The notes under the pieces were generated by a model. That model saw only the letters and a list, made by a program, of their open reading frames with translations, was not told the DNA's origin and made no database searches. DNA of 64,000 bases from Onchocerca lupi (lineage: Eukaryota > Nematoda > Chromadorea > Rhabditida > Onchocercidae), in NCBI GenBank assembly GCA_028564675.1, contig JAOVVO010000031.1, forward strand, positions 124,001 through 188,000. The letters run 5' to 3'. The position numbers were made by a program, and so were the translations under genes. Each line of letters opens with the position of its first letter. Position 1 is the first letter of the stretch. This document shows positions 50,816 through 64,000 of the stretch, in pieces.

Positions 50816-52959
50816 CTATTATAAGGATAATTATAGTGATTCAGAAAATGATTATTGAGATCCTGATAACAAAATATGTTTTTCATTTTATTTCGGCGAT
50901 ATTAGTGACTTCTAATATGAGTTTCCATGGTTTACTAGTCGTTTAGTGAAATAAAATTCCCTTATAATACGTTATATTAATAGTAAGCAATTGTAAAATT
51001 ATATACCACATTGGTATGTTATAATTTAATATCAGTGTTATTTAAAATAAAAGAGCTATCAGTTTTATAGATCTCTTGTAATAGATATATTTAGATCTTG
51101 AACTTTTTTAAAGCCTTATATTTTCTTCAAATGTTCAAAGTAGCGATATAAACTTCTTATTGTCTCTATTTAATGCTGTATTTGTTTTCTTGTGCAGCAA
51201 GTAATGATCTTATCAATTATTTAAGAGAAAAAATCAACTTTGCTATTCGTTTTTATATGTAAATTATGAAAACTTACGTATATTATATATGACATTATGC
51301 AAAGAACATGTGAAATATTTGCTAGTATTTTTAAATGTGTTAGTAAAATTGTAAATTTTTTTAGCTGAAAAGTTTTGCTAAATTAGAAAAAAAAAGAATG
51401 AAATCATCCAAATTATTGATCTCTTGAAATTAAGATTAATTATTGTTTTGTTCAAGCACAAATTCGAATTTTTTCATCGTTTTTTTAATCTTTTTTCAAT
51501 TTACTCTATGGAAAAATAGTCCTTGTAATTTTTTAGGAATAATGCTTTGATTTTCCTTATTGTTGCATTTATATGTACGAGTAAGAGTAGAAAAAGAAAC
51601 ACTTTTTTATGGATTTTTTTTTTTAATTGATAAATAATTTAAATCAATTATAATAATGATAAATAGGTTAAATAATTGATTTTATTTGTGATTCCTATAT
51701 CATTTTTTTTCTTTAATTTTTGAAAATTTTTTTGTAGTGAAGTTTTTCCTCGTTTTTTAATTTTTTTGCATAAATGTTTCAAGCAAGTTGTCTGTTGGTA
51801 TTTATGAGATAATGTTATAATTGAAACAATTATTTTTTTAATGATTATTAATATATATCTTTAAAATTTTACAATGAAAGTACATCTCAGATCTTTATTT
51901 AGTCTTACCATTTGCATATGCAATTTGATGGATGATTTTTGTGAATTATTTTCATATTCACATCTGGAAGAATATTACTTGTAAAAAGTTTCGGAGAATT
52001 TTTTTCTCCGAAAAATTTTTTTTTTTCAATAATTTCGTAACATGTAAATTCAAAAAATATTTAACATATTCTATAAGATTTTTGTATAATTTTTTTTTTC
52101 CAAAAAATCGAATATTTATAAAATTTGTTTTTTAAATTAAAATATTTTCATAGTGGAATTCTTTTTTTGACTAATTATTGTAATTTCCCTTTTACAATCC
52201 GTATTCTCTTCCCAATATTCTTTTTTTTTTTTTTTTTTTTTCAAGCTGAAAGATATTAAACATCACATTTTGAAAATTGTCAATACCAAATTTAGACTTT
52301 CCGTTTGCTGTCACTTCTGTTCCAGTGATACCTTGGAAATAGGTAGTTCGGAACAAAAAAGTTTAGTAAAACATTTAAATAAAATAAACCAGATTATTTG
52401 ATATTGAAACTAATCGATACATATTAGTGACTCAATGTAATAGTTTTATTTTTCTCAAATATTCGCCTTCAAGTTAAATCTATTTTGCAATTGTAAAAAA
52501 ATCATGTAGATGGTTTTGATAATTCCATAAATATTTTAAAAGAAATCATATAAAAATAGATGAACTTTGCACATCAACTACAACATTCAAATCATTTTAA
52601 GACACTTCAAAATTTTTAATTATATATTAAAAAGTCTGTGACATAGTAAAGTAAGCAATGATTCGAACTTTTCAAATTGTAAACTATCCAAATATAACGA
52701 ATGGAAAAAATTATTGATTTATCCCTGTTCAATAATCTCATTTGCAATTTTATTTTGATATAACATAAATTAAATGATATGACATTTTTGTTCTGCTTGA
52801 TTGAAGCAGTAACATTTGATAACACTTCCGTTTTGTTCAATAAGAATGATTTCAATCAAACTAAAATATCATTTTTTATCATTTCGTGAAAGTTTTAATA
52901 ATTCATTGAATGATCAATTTCAAAAATCATCATATGATTTATTTTTATATAGAAATAGA

Positions 52960-53120
52960 TGAATCTGGTCATTCAAGTATGGCCGAATGAGTTAATCCGA
53001 AAATTTTGAATACGCGCCTTCTCGAATGCAACATTGTCTCAAAATTTCAAATTAATCGGTGAAGAATTTGAAACGTTGTATTTATTGCAAGTAACAATGA
53101 ACATTTGTATTTTATTTAAA
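52960..53120. mobile_element. Dispersed TIR/Helitron-like repeat, copy D (one arm only)
   Basis: It shows the inverted arm only: ATACGCGCCTTCTCGAATGC, CAAAATTTCAAATTAATCGG and GAACATTTGTATTTTATT. It is decayed and lacks the opposite arm. Confidence 0.5.
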
Positions 53121-54649
53121 TAGTAATAATTTAGTAATTTGAAAAATTTTGAAATTAATTCAAAAAGACAAATGTGTCATTTTACACGTCAGCTTTATGC
53201 AAAATAATTTTTCGAAGAATTTTTGTTCATTTTGTAAATTATTTTTATTAATTTTATAGATAATGAATGAATAAAACTATAAATAAAATGCATAATCCAA
53301 ATTGTTTTTCTTCATTTTTAGACTTGATATAACATTAGAAGTGCTAACAATTTGAACATATTGAACCATCTGTTCTGCCTTAAATTTATTAAATTTAATT
53401 TATAGAAATTAGAATTTTTTTTTAAAGACTATTTAAGAAAAAAAAAATCGAAAAGTATGGATTTCAATTTTTTTTTTTCTAACAAAAATAGTATTTAAAA
53501 ATTTTTGAAACGTTTGTTTCGAAATGAAATGAAAGTAAAATGAAGTATAATTCATCTTTAATCAATGCTTATCACATAAAGAGATATTTTCCTAGAACAA
53601 GTGCAGAAAAAATAGTAGGAATTTCCAAATCATGAAATATCATCTTAAATTTGTCAAATGTTATGTCAATGTTAAAATACAGATATAATATGAAATGGAA
53701 TATGAAATTAAGCAAAAATAAGCAGCAAGAGAATTTAAAATGAAATTTCAATTAAAAATAATTTCTAGTTTTTTCCTTTTTATCATAAAATAAGAGAGAA
53801 ACAAAATTAAAGAATAAAAAAGTAAACAAAAGTTATATTTAAGATATATTTGTAGTACAACTTTTTTCTATTCCAATTTCATCGTAATTATCTAATAATA
53901 ACAGCAGAAATAAGAAAATATTACGATCCACATCATTTTTGTAATTTTAATTTTCTAACTTTTTATAAGAATCCTACTTCTTTTATCAAGTTTCGATCGA
54001 AATTAATATCACTTGAGAAGAAAATTTGAAATATTAATGCGTGAAATAATGCTTCTCACCTGTTTTTCTTTTAATGAAATCTTTCATAATTGAATTGAAG
54101 AATATAGAAACAAATTTTATGGAAAATTCAAAATTAAAATCGCCTATAGAATTAATAGATTACTTCAAAATTTACCATCATTGCATGAAATTCTACAGCA
54201 TTTCGTATGAAATTGCCTAATATCGTAATTAGCAATATTACATAACTTTTAGCAATTCTTTAATAAAATACAATTTTCATAAATTAATTTTCCTCTTTTA
54301 GTCGTAATAAAATTGTTAAAACTTAATTTTAAAAATTCCAAGTGTAGAATTTTGAACGGAATTGATATAGATTAATATTAGTTTGAATTATGAGAATTGA
54401 AAACTTTTTTCGCTTTTTGTAAGAATTCATAGTAATAGAATTAATGCTAAGGAAGTAGTAGGTATCTGAAAATCAATTGATAAAAAATCAACTGATAAAT
54501 TGAAAACTGGAATAGATTGATAAAATTTCATAGGAATATTCTCTACTAAAATAATTTGTTGATAATAGATAAATATTGATAAAGGTAAACATTACGACAT
54601 ATTTAATTAAAATTAAATATTTCATAATTTTTAATATTTATCTATCTAT

Positions 54650-54719
54650 TTCGAATAACATTTACAACAAAATGTTTCATTTTCAAAAATGAAACATTTT
54701 GTTGTAAATGTTATTCGAA
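54650..54719. repeat. Perfect 34-bp palindrome with 2-bp spacer
   Basis: The left arm 54650-54683 (TTCGAATAACATTTACAACA at its start) is the exact reverse complement of 54686-54719; the spacer is CA. No mismatches in 34 bp, in a region where other repeats are diverged. Confidence 0.97.
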
Positions 54720-56828
54720 TTGTTATTTTGATGCTTAAATACACCAAATAATAACATTTCTTTCTGTTAAAAACTATTTAATTGCTGTTTTTTATGATTT
54801 TGGTTGTTTGAAATCATTAAAAAATGATACTTGCTTCTTGAATTTTATACCGAAATCAAAAATTATGATATCGAAATTTAGTAATTCCAGTTTTAGTTTT
54901 GAATAAATTTTTTAATAAATTTTATATGTAATTGTAAAATAATAAAAAAATCATGCAAATGTTGAATTAAATTAAACATTAACTAAGAATTAGCAAGTTC
55001 CATTCATGAAGCTACTTTTAATGTCTAATTTAGGTTTAGAAAAGTTTAAAAAAAAAAAAGTTTAAAATCCTAAAACTACAGATACTGCAAATTATTTCTG
55101 TAATATTTTTTTTTCATATTTTTTAAAAAATTTTCTTCCATTCATTTCATTATTGATTACAATTTTAATTATAATAGTATTATTGTGTTAAAAATTGTTT
55201 GATTATTTACATTCATTTATTATTATTCAATTTGTTGCTTCAGCTTAATTCAAAATAATTTTGACATTTTTTTCGTTCATTTTTTTTATGAATTTCATTA
55301 ATTATTCTTGAATTTTTTTGTTTGTAAATATTAAGCAATCGAAATTTGTATGTAAAATAAACAATGTTTGAACAATCCATTCTCCCTCAATCAATAAATT
55401 TAAGTTATTATAATTTAAAAAGAATTAAATTTAATGCCAGATAATATTCATTAAAAATAATCATTCCGTTAAATCTTTGAATATAATGAAAATCGACTTA
55501 TTTTCTGTCACAATATTTACATATGATGTGCATTTCATTTTGAACTAAATTTTAATTCAATTTTTTTAATTTTAATATTCTTCCCATTGTTTTGCGAATT
55601 TTTATTTTTTATTTTTTTGTTTTTGCACGATTAACAATTCTTTTTATCTTTGCTGATTAAATTTTCAAAATGTTTGCGAATTAATAAATTTCATAATCAA
55701 ACATTATCATAACGTTTGTTTAACATTTCATCATTTACATCTGTACAAACTAAAAATTTCTAACGAATTCTTTTTTTGAAATTTTTTATAGCTTTACATC
55801 TACATGCTAATGTTATCAGTTTTTTTATCTTTTTTTTTTCTTATTTTTTCATTTTTTCGATTGAATTTTTTGGAATTTTTTGGCATAAAATATTAAAAAT
55901 TATTTTTCAATAATTTATTTCACTACATTTAAATATTAAGAAATTTATCACTAAATCATTCATTGCTATTAAATTTAAGTATCAAATTACATATCAACCT
56001 ATCATAAAGTTTATTTCATCATAAAAATTTGTTATAGTATAACAAAAAAAAAAAGAAAAAAAAGAAAAAAAAAAGGTTGGTAATAAAAAAAAATTGGAAG
56101 AAAAAAGGTAAATTTGATAAAACATTGAAAAGAAATATTCAAAAGGAAAAGAAAAGAAAAAATAATTCGAAAGAAATAAAAAAAAGCTATTAAATAAATA
56201 GGCGGAATTATGTAAACTAACCATATTCCATCATATTTTCTTCCGAAATAATCACTGATTATATTTTCCGTTCAATATATGATAATATAAATTATTTGAA
56301 ATAAATTTCGTAAAATATTATCATTATGATTACTGTGAAAGTTTTTTACTTTTAAATTTCTTAATTAATTTGCTTGATGATTTAATATTTAGCAAAATAA
56401 ATTATTTACTTTTTATGAATAAATATATATTTTGACAGAAAAAAACAAAAAATCGGCTAAAATTGATATTGCTATTATTATGATAAATTATGATTTTAAA
56501 AAAATTAATCATAAGTTTGCTTAATCAATAGAAGTGATTTGAAATGTAATTTTCAAAAAATTATTTTAACTTAATTTTGATTTTTTTGCTTCAATTTTTA
56601 TAAGTTTTTTATTTGAATCTAATTTCAAATTTGATTGGTGTTTTGAAATAAAAATTTTAAATTATGTCATGTATTTTTTATAATGATATGCTTTCAAAAA
56701 TAATTATAATTGTTAATATTTTATAAACGTTATTTTATCAAGTATTGAATTTCAAATATTGGAAATTAAATATTTATTCTTGTTTCACTGTCTATTATAC
56801 AATTACAGCAAGATAATTGGATATCGGA

Positions 56829-59800
56829 ATGTCATCTAAAAAATCATTTACTATTAATGAATTAATACGACTTGGAAATTATACCATTTTTTTATGTATT
56901 ACTGCGGAATTTTTGATTCTTTCACAGCTTGGCAATATGTTTTATATGATTTATGGAGGTATGGAACAATTTGTTTTTTTAAACAATTTGATTAATAATT
57001 TAATAATTAAATTCGAATAAATTCAATTTCAGCTTCATTAATTTTCGTAATATTTGCTTCAAAAAATAATTGCAAATTTCTGATTTAATTTATTTGCTAT
57101 GTGAAATAAGCTTAGTTAGTTTGCAAATTAATTAATATACTAATAATTTTTGCAGCATTTTTTAATTCTTTTTTTATCTAGGAAAATTTTAATTGCAATT
57201 TTTATTTTTGTTTTAAAATTTTGGCAAATTATTTTCAAAATTTAGGTGCTGCACCAACTATCAAAAGTTGTGGACCGCATAAATTTGGACCAGAAATGAG
57301 TTCATCTGATATTTGCAAGCAAATTTATGGATTAGATGGAAATATAACATGCAAACCTGAATTGGAATATGATTTTGAGTCAATGAATGTTGAAGTATGG
57401 TAATTTGGAGTAAAAATATAAAAATTTATTTTTAAAAATAAATTTCGTTTCATTCTTTTGAAAAATTTTCATTTCGTTTCGAAATTTGCTATGCGTTTTT
57501 TTTTTTCTCTTGAAGTTTAGTTATTGCAAATTTAAATTTGCTTTTTTTAGACTTAATATTAATTGGAAAAAAAAAAGAGAAAACTTGTAGAAGTTTTTCT
57601 ATGAAAAGAATTTTGCAATTTCGTAGCAAAAAAAATGTTTGAAATTTACAATCGATAAATTTCAATACTTTTAAATTATTAATTTGCAGTTCGAATATTT
57701 TTGCCATAATTCAAAATATATAAAACATAGTATATCGATTCAAATGGTTGGTGCTGTTATTGGATCACTTATTTTTGGACAAATCAGTGATTTATATGGA
57801 AGAAAATCGGTAAAAATCAATTTTTTCTTTTTTTTTTCTTAAACGAAATTATTTAATTAAATGATTGTTTTAAAAAAGTTTTCCACGTAAAGTTCGTTCT
57901 TAAAAAAAATTCATTTCTCAATATCAATTCAAATTTAATGATAAAATCAAAAAGGTACCATTTTGTTAATTAATGAAAAATTTTTGTTAGCATTTGGGGT
58001 ATATTTCAAAAAGTATTTTCAATTAATTATTTTCGCATGAAATGATTATGAAAATGATTGAATTGATCAGAAATGATTAGAAAATGTTATATTATGTATT
58101 TTGCTTTATTTTATATTTTAACAAATTTACAAATTATGAAAATCGAATACTGAAAATGCGACATCATAAAATAAAAATTCATTTATATCATTTTCAATTA
58201 ATTAGCTAATAAATTTTTAAAATTAATATATTTATTAATTATTTATTATATTTTCAGACATTATTATTTTGCGTTTCCGGATGTACCATATTTGGATTTA
58301 TATCAGCTTTTTCAAAAGATTTACTAACAGCTACCATTTATCGTACAATTATTGGACTTTTTAATGGTGGACAAATAGCGTAAAATGATTTTTTCATTTA
58401 TTCTCAATTAAATTTCTATTAAAAATATGAAAATTATCAAAATAATTGTTAATTCTAGAAAAGAACAGAATAAATCTCAAATATTTAAATATAAATAAAA
58501 TTTTTTATTAATAAAGCAAAAAAAAAAAAAGAAATTGAAATAAAAAAAATGAAAATATTACACATTTCTATGTCTGACAATAATTATGAATGAAATTAAC
58601 CTAATTAATAAATTTTATAAAATTCAAAAATCAATCAAAATTTTCGTTTCTCTTTTTTTTTTTTTTGTTTTTTCAGTGCTTTATTTGTTTATGTTGTTGA
58701 AATGTTACCAAAAAAGGATCGAATTTGGTTTACAACACTCATTTCATTTTCACCAAATGTCATTTTATTAGCTTTAATTGCATATTTCACCCAAAATTGG
58801 CGACAATTAGCAATTATCATCAGTTTTTTAACATCACCAGCTATTCTTCTTTGCATGTTTGTCATTAATTATTTTTCAAATTTTTCTTTTAAATTTTTTA
58901 AAAATAATTATTTAATTAAGCATTTTTGATTAAAAAAAAAAAAAAGAAAAAAAAAAAGGTTACAAGTAATGGAAAAATTATGATTTAATAAATGAAAAAT
59001 TTTTATTTACATTCAAATTGATATAGCAAAAATTTGTTACTGATTATCAATCATTCAGTGGCAAAAATTTGAAACATTCTGATAATTAATTCTGATCTAA
59101 AATGAAATAATCCTAATAAAGTTGTATATGATAAACGGAGATATCAATTATAAAAGATTGAAATTTTGCATTTTGTCGAATAATTTGCAATTTATTTCGA
59201 AAAAAAGTTTTTTTTTTTTTTTTTTTTTGCTGAAATATGAATTGTTGAAGTTTGAAATCATAAATTTATTGTGGAATATTTTTAGTTTAGCATCTGAATC
59301 ACCACGATGGATGATTCAGAAGGGACGTATTGAAGAAGCACATCACGTATTGAAACGGATTACACGTTGGAATGGTCGAAATGATGTCACGGATGATATG
59401 ATCAATAAAGTAATTGATGCGGAGAAAGAGGTCAAATTATATTTTTTTTTTTTTTTGCTTTTATATCAAAAATCAAATAATTCAAATATGGGCTTGAGAC
59501 TTTGAATATCCGAAAAAATTTAATAGTTTTTAAATGAAATTTTAAAAAATGTCAAACTTTTTTGATTTATAATTATTAACTTACCTTTCAGCTTATTTTC
59601 ACAAATTAACATTTAAAATTTCGATATAATTCAATAAATTTTCTGAAAATGATCAAGAAAAATCATATTTTTAATTCCTAATATTATTATCGATAAACAT
59701 TTTTTCGATAATTATCTATTCCAACAAGATTATAAGAAATCTTAAGCTAGCTAAAATTTTATGCACAAAAATAAGCATTAATTAATTTTGAATTCTTATT

Positions 59801-61641
59801 TTCAGATATTAAGTGAAGAGAAAAATCGTAAAAATTACTACATTTATCATTTATTTCATACCCGTCAACTTACAACATATATTTTGGTTTTATCCTATAG
59901 TTTGTAAGTTAATTTTTTTATTAATCGATATTATTTGTTTTTTTAAGAAATTAATCGATATTATATTTTTGCAATCAATATTATTTATCGTTAAAGAGAT
60001 TTTTTAATCATCGTAATTTATCGATGTATTTATTTAAAAATGATAAGAATATTTATCCTAAAATTAAAAATATCTTCTATTTCTATTTTGTAGAATTTTC
60101 TGAAAGTTAGTCTAATTACTACTTTCTATTTCTTAATTATCATTTCGGCAAATTTTGACGTTTCTTATTCTGTTACTTAAATTCCAGTTTTTCTTACAAT
60201 ACTGATATAATCATTTATTTAAGTGATAAAACGGATAGTTACAAGATAACAGTCTTTATTATTCCTTCATTTAAATTTTAATTTTAAAAATGATTACGAT
60301 AATTTCAATTATTTGCTTTTTTTTTTAAAGTTTGGCTGCAAGTATGATAAATTATGGTATGTTATTCAGTATGGAAAAATTGCCCGGTTCAATTTACACA
60401 AATAATATTTTGCTTGGCTTAATAAGGTAATCAAATTAATGTTTATATTTTGCTCAATAAAATGAACTTGACAACGAAGAAAGTTTTCGAATGATTTTAA
60501 AGAAATTAATTAAAAAACAAAAAAATGATATCTTTTGTGAAATTAAAAATTATTAATGAGTAATGATAAAAGTGATAAATTTTTTGAAAATGTAGTCAAG
60601 AAATGATATGCAAAATGATAATAATGATCATTTATCATGAATCATAAATCATAAATTTATATCGTAATCATGATTATGTAATTATAATTATTTATATTTT
60701 AATATAATCATGTTAATATAATTACAGATATGGAGTAAATATTGCTTCAGTAGTTACGGATTATACACAAAATTGGTTTGGTCGTAGAGTGGCACATACA
60801 ATGCCATTAGCAATAACATCAATTGGATTTATCATTCATTTTGTTATCATTTGTTTAGGTTAAATTTACCTAAACATTTTAAATTAAATTTATTTCGTAA
60901 AATTTTTAAAAAATTTTTATTGTCAAATTAAAATTAAAATTTTACTTTACTATTAAAAAGTGAAAAATAAAGAAAAACAAAAAAAAAAAAAAGAAAAAAA
61001 TTGAACTAAAAGAAACAAAATTTTTCGCATTGCATAGCCAATTTCGATAAATTATGCGAAATATTTTCACTTATTCATTTCAAATTTTTTGTCTTTTTTT
61101 TAACATTTATCATCGAAATGTCTTCATCATCTATGATCGTCAATGTTGAAATTTTTAGGACGAAGTGCTGAATTCGAAATTATTTCACGAATCGCAACAC
61201 TTACGGCATTTGCAATGATGAGCCAAGTTTATATAATAACCGGCATGTCCGGTAATGAACTTTTCCCAACACCATTACGAAGTATGTGCTATTCATTTCT
61301 GCAAGTTGTTGGTCGTATTGGTGTTGTTTTCGCTCCTCAATTATTTTTTCTGGTAAGTAAATTTTAAATTTTAACGAATTTCTTAATTTTATGAATGTTT
61401 AAACAAAATGTCTTAATAATATTTTTATATTTGAATCAATTTTACTGAAATGAATTTTTTTTAGGCGGATTTTTGGACACCTGCTCCATTCCTTGCATTA
61501 ATTCTATTTGCGCTATCCGATTTGCTACTTTATCTTATTTTCATTCCGGAAACAAAAAATCAACCACTTCCGGAACGTTTATCAACTGCTACTAATCCGG
61601 CATCTTCACAACTTCCACCTGAACAATCAATGAATGCTTAA
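56829..61641 (+). CDS. SLC22-type major facilitator transporter (organic ion transporter-like)
   Basis: Eleven exons in phase give 513 residues: 56829-56958, 57246-57394, 57690-57809, 58258-58379, 58677-58856, 59286-59430, 59806-59903, 60331-60426, 60728-60858, 61159-61352 and 61465-61641. The start is the first ATG after an acceptor-like ATTACAG (56803-56808), so an upstream exon or trans-splicing is possible. Layout follows SLC22: TM1 near residue 15, a Cys-containing extracellular loop (about 44-100; CGPHKFG, DICKQIYG), TM2 with MFS motif A GQISDLYGRK (123-132), LASESPRWMIQKGR (235-248) after TM6, and ELFPTPLR (424-431) between TM10 and TM11. The tail is hydrophilic and Ser/Pro/Gln-rich. 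The family moves organic cations, anions or carnitine across the plasma membrane; the substrate cannot be told from the sequence. The acidic residue usual before ESPRW (PESPRW) appears as SESPRW. Confidence 0.95.
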
Positions 61642-64000
61642 TATTGCAATTGTGAATATTGATGTTTTTTGGGAAAAATCTTTGAGCCTAAAATCGAATA
61701 TTTCATTTTATTCATAAATATTTCGAAAAAAAAAAAAAGAAAGAAAAATCAAAAATCAAAAATTCTAATCAACCAAAGAAACAATTTTAATAGATAAATT
61801 TGATTAAAACGATTAAAATTCTATATAGATTTTTTCAAATGATAAGAATAACATGCAATTGACGAATTAATTCAATTTGAATTTAGATAGAACTGAACAG
61901 ATACAACTATACTATCAAATTTGCATAATTACAGTAATCCTGTTATCATAATGAAAGAGATAGAGTTGAAATAAAGGATGATCGAAATGATTTAATTGAT
62001 CAGAAATTATCAATGCGACATTTGCTCAGTTATTTGCATTTTAAAACTTTTTTTGTGTATTTCGTTATGAAATATAAAATCAAAACTTTTTTATTCGAAT
62101 TTTCAATTAATTTCCATTAGATATAGTCTTATCATTGAGTATTCTTCGACTGAAATGTTGCATTATAAGTGCAAAAATATTGATTGATTGCATTTAAAAT
62201 AGAGAAATGAAATTTCATCAATTTTCATCATTTATCAAAAAGTATCTCTAACTTATTGCCAACATTCTCCATGCGATAATCATTTTTCTTCTTGAATTTG
62301 GATTTTTACATTTCGCAAAATATGGCGATTTATTTAAAATGAGTATAACTAAATGTTCTGAGAATTGAAACTCTTGCGACGTCAAATATTTTTTTCACTG
62401 TTCTTCGATGCTTTTAAGATAAATCTGTAAGATTTTCATTAGTAAGCTGAGATATCGCAGTAAATTTGCGTATATCTCTGCGAAATTTGATATGATTACC
62501 AAAATATAATCAAATTGTTAATACGTGATCAAAAAAGTTTAATGAACATAACAATTAATCTAATTAATTGAACATCACAATTAATCTAATTATATCTATG
62601 CTGTCATATGTTTCAAAACTGCAAAAATCTAATGATTGTACCTTTTTTTTTAACTTTCAAGTGTTTGATTGAAAAAGTTACCTTCATCATCAAGCCTATA
62701 CTATTTCTAAGTGTTTTACAAGCTAAGCGAACTTTGAACTTTGCAAATATAATTTGTATCACTTAAATTGTTCTCAAATTTAATGAAATTAATCGAATAG
62801 GTACACCATTTTGTGATAAAATATAAACAAATTCTTTCAAATACTGCAATGATTAATGATAATTAACATTAATTAATGCACGAAATACCTTAGGATCATT
62901 TCAGGTTGCGCAAAAAGTAGCCTATTATTTTGAATAAGTTCAACCATTTTGCATTATTTATGATAAATTGATTGTTTCAGTTTAAAGAAACATCAATTGT
63001 TACAATACGCGAAAAATCCCTCACAAATATGATATTTTTGCGAAAACAAGTCGCCGAAAAAAATATCGTCTGATTCACTCTTTCTGATCGAAATAGCGAA
63101 TTAAAAGATATTTCGCAACTATTTGTCTGGAAAAATGATTCTGTAACGGATGTAATAATTTGCTTCAACAATAGACGTCAACATTGTTTTCTGTAAAGCT
63201 CAAATATTTCGCAAGTTTAGCTGTAATTGTTCCAAATCATAATAATAAAGCAATAAATTTGAATAATAAATAATTTATTAATTGGACATTTTCTGAATAA
63301 TCCATCAATCATTTTATTTCCGATGGACATTCAAAATTATTACATTTCTTTTAAGTAATAATTTCAACGAAGTTTTAGCTCGAAAAATTTCATTAGAATT
63401 TTCAGTTGATTGTCAATTTTTTAATCGATTTCTTATAAAGAAGAATCCCAACCGTCTTGAATTTGAAAATTTTAATCCACTTATATCCGTCATTAATATT
63501 TTTTATACTGAAAATTTACTTTTCATATGATATTATTAATTACTAAGCTTAGATTATTTGAATCTTACTTTTTACTCTAAGTATATGATTTTTATTTACA
63601 ATAGCATTTTCTTTAAGAGATCGCTTATTTTCCTTTTTTTTTCTTTTTTTTTTTTTCTGAAAGCAAAAAATTGTTACACTTAGAACTTCGAAATCTGTTA
63701 TCATGATGAATTCGACAAATTTTATTAAGTTTAAATCAATATTTTCTCATATTTGCTCGAGTTTCTTCTATCTATTTCTTTCTCTTCTCCTTTTTTTCAT
63801 TTTTTTTTTTTTTTTTCAAAGAATCTTTCTTATTCGATATTTCTATACAAAATATAAACTTAAAGTACAAAATTTTCAATGAATCAGACTATTTCTAAAA
63901 CTAAGATTTTTGATAAACATCAATACCATACATTTTTGTATCCATGCATGTTATGTATAAGTTAGGAAATTAGATCTTTGATGAAATTAGTTCTTTCATG
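61642..64000. other. Right-end spacer, no gene seen
   Basis: It begins with the transporter's 3' UTR and poly-A-rich DNA. Short ORFs (for example 62977-63171 minus) show no coding-like features, and no repeat shared with the rest of the window was noticed. Confidence 0.55.

Larger units (their letters stand above)
50816..56828. other. Gene-poor stretch between the RdRP and SLC22 genes
   Basis: After the RdRP 3' end there is about 6 kb of very AT-rich DNA with no recognisable exon. It contains a decayed dispersed repeat (52960-53120) and a 70-bp palindrome (54650-54719). T-rich TGTTTCACTG...AATTACAG (ending 56808) before the SLC22 ATG is a likely splice or spliced-leader acceptor. Confidence 0.6.

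Noticed and set aside
55994..56224. Phe-rich minus-strand ORF
   Set aside because: It is a translation of poly-A/AAAAG-type simple sequence.
1..64000. CRISPR arrays, bacterial operons, rRNA or tRNA genes
   Set aside because: No regularly spaced repeats, no prokaryotic gene layout, and no structure I could support as rRNA or tRNA by eye; a tRNA scan was not possible here.

Overview
This 64 kb window is eukaryotic nuclear DNA, very AT-rich with long homopolymer tracts. The genes are cut into many small exons by GT-AG introns, mostly with T-rich acceptors ending in TTTCAG or TTTAG. The gene content points to a nematode: an EGO-1/RRF-1 class RNA-dependent RNA polymerase, a nematode-type IgGFc-binding-like surface protein, a four-cysteine-repeat secreted protein and an SLC22-like transporter. 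The low gene density and sequence style fit a clade III (spirurid/filarial-type) worm; that last step is inference.

Layout. 1-2.3 kb: no gene seen. 2.3-7.3 kb (- strand): tandemly duplicated units. One carries coiled-coil-like exons spliced to a SOCS-box exon, and the next is a decayed copy. 7.3-12.0 kb (-): a 12-exon ankyrin-repeat and SOCS-box (ASB) gene whose last exon is a third member of the same SOCS-exon family. 12.1-15.7 kb: a repeat-rich stretch with a small conserved ORF, TIR/Helitron-like repeats, and a chimeric island holding a broken SOCS exon fused to a broken intron-flanked RdRP exon. 16.1-20.7 kb (+): a 10-exon secreted or GPI-anchored IgGFc-binding-domain protein. 23.4-26.4 kb (-): an 8-exon cysteine-rich secreted protein. 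26.4-33.8 kb: gene-poor, with tandem repeats. 33.8-34.9 kb (+): a 4-exon small cysteine-rich protein. 35.3-36.2 kb: a second copy of the DNA upstream of the ASB gene. 37.2-50.8 kb (+): a 33-exon cellular RdRP. 50.8-56.8 kb: gene-poor, with a near-perfect 70-bp palindrome. 56.8-61.6 kb (+): an 11-exon SLC22/MFS transporter. 61.6-64 kb: nothing seen.

Exon joins were worked out by hand. For the ASB, IgGFc-like, Cys-rich, small Cys-rich, RdRP and SLC22 genes every exon boundary keeps phase and the total reading frame is intact (561, 555, 292, 86, 1631 and 513 residues), which is the main support for these models. The genes do not form one pathway. RdRP is the small-RNA amplifying enzyme, the ASB gene is a likely cullin-RING substrate adaptor, and the rest are surface, secreted or transport proteins. 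The most notable feature is the local re-use of gene parts: the ASB SOCS exon and one RdRP exon have been copied to new places next to mobile-element-like repeats.
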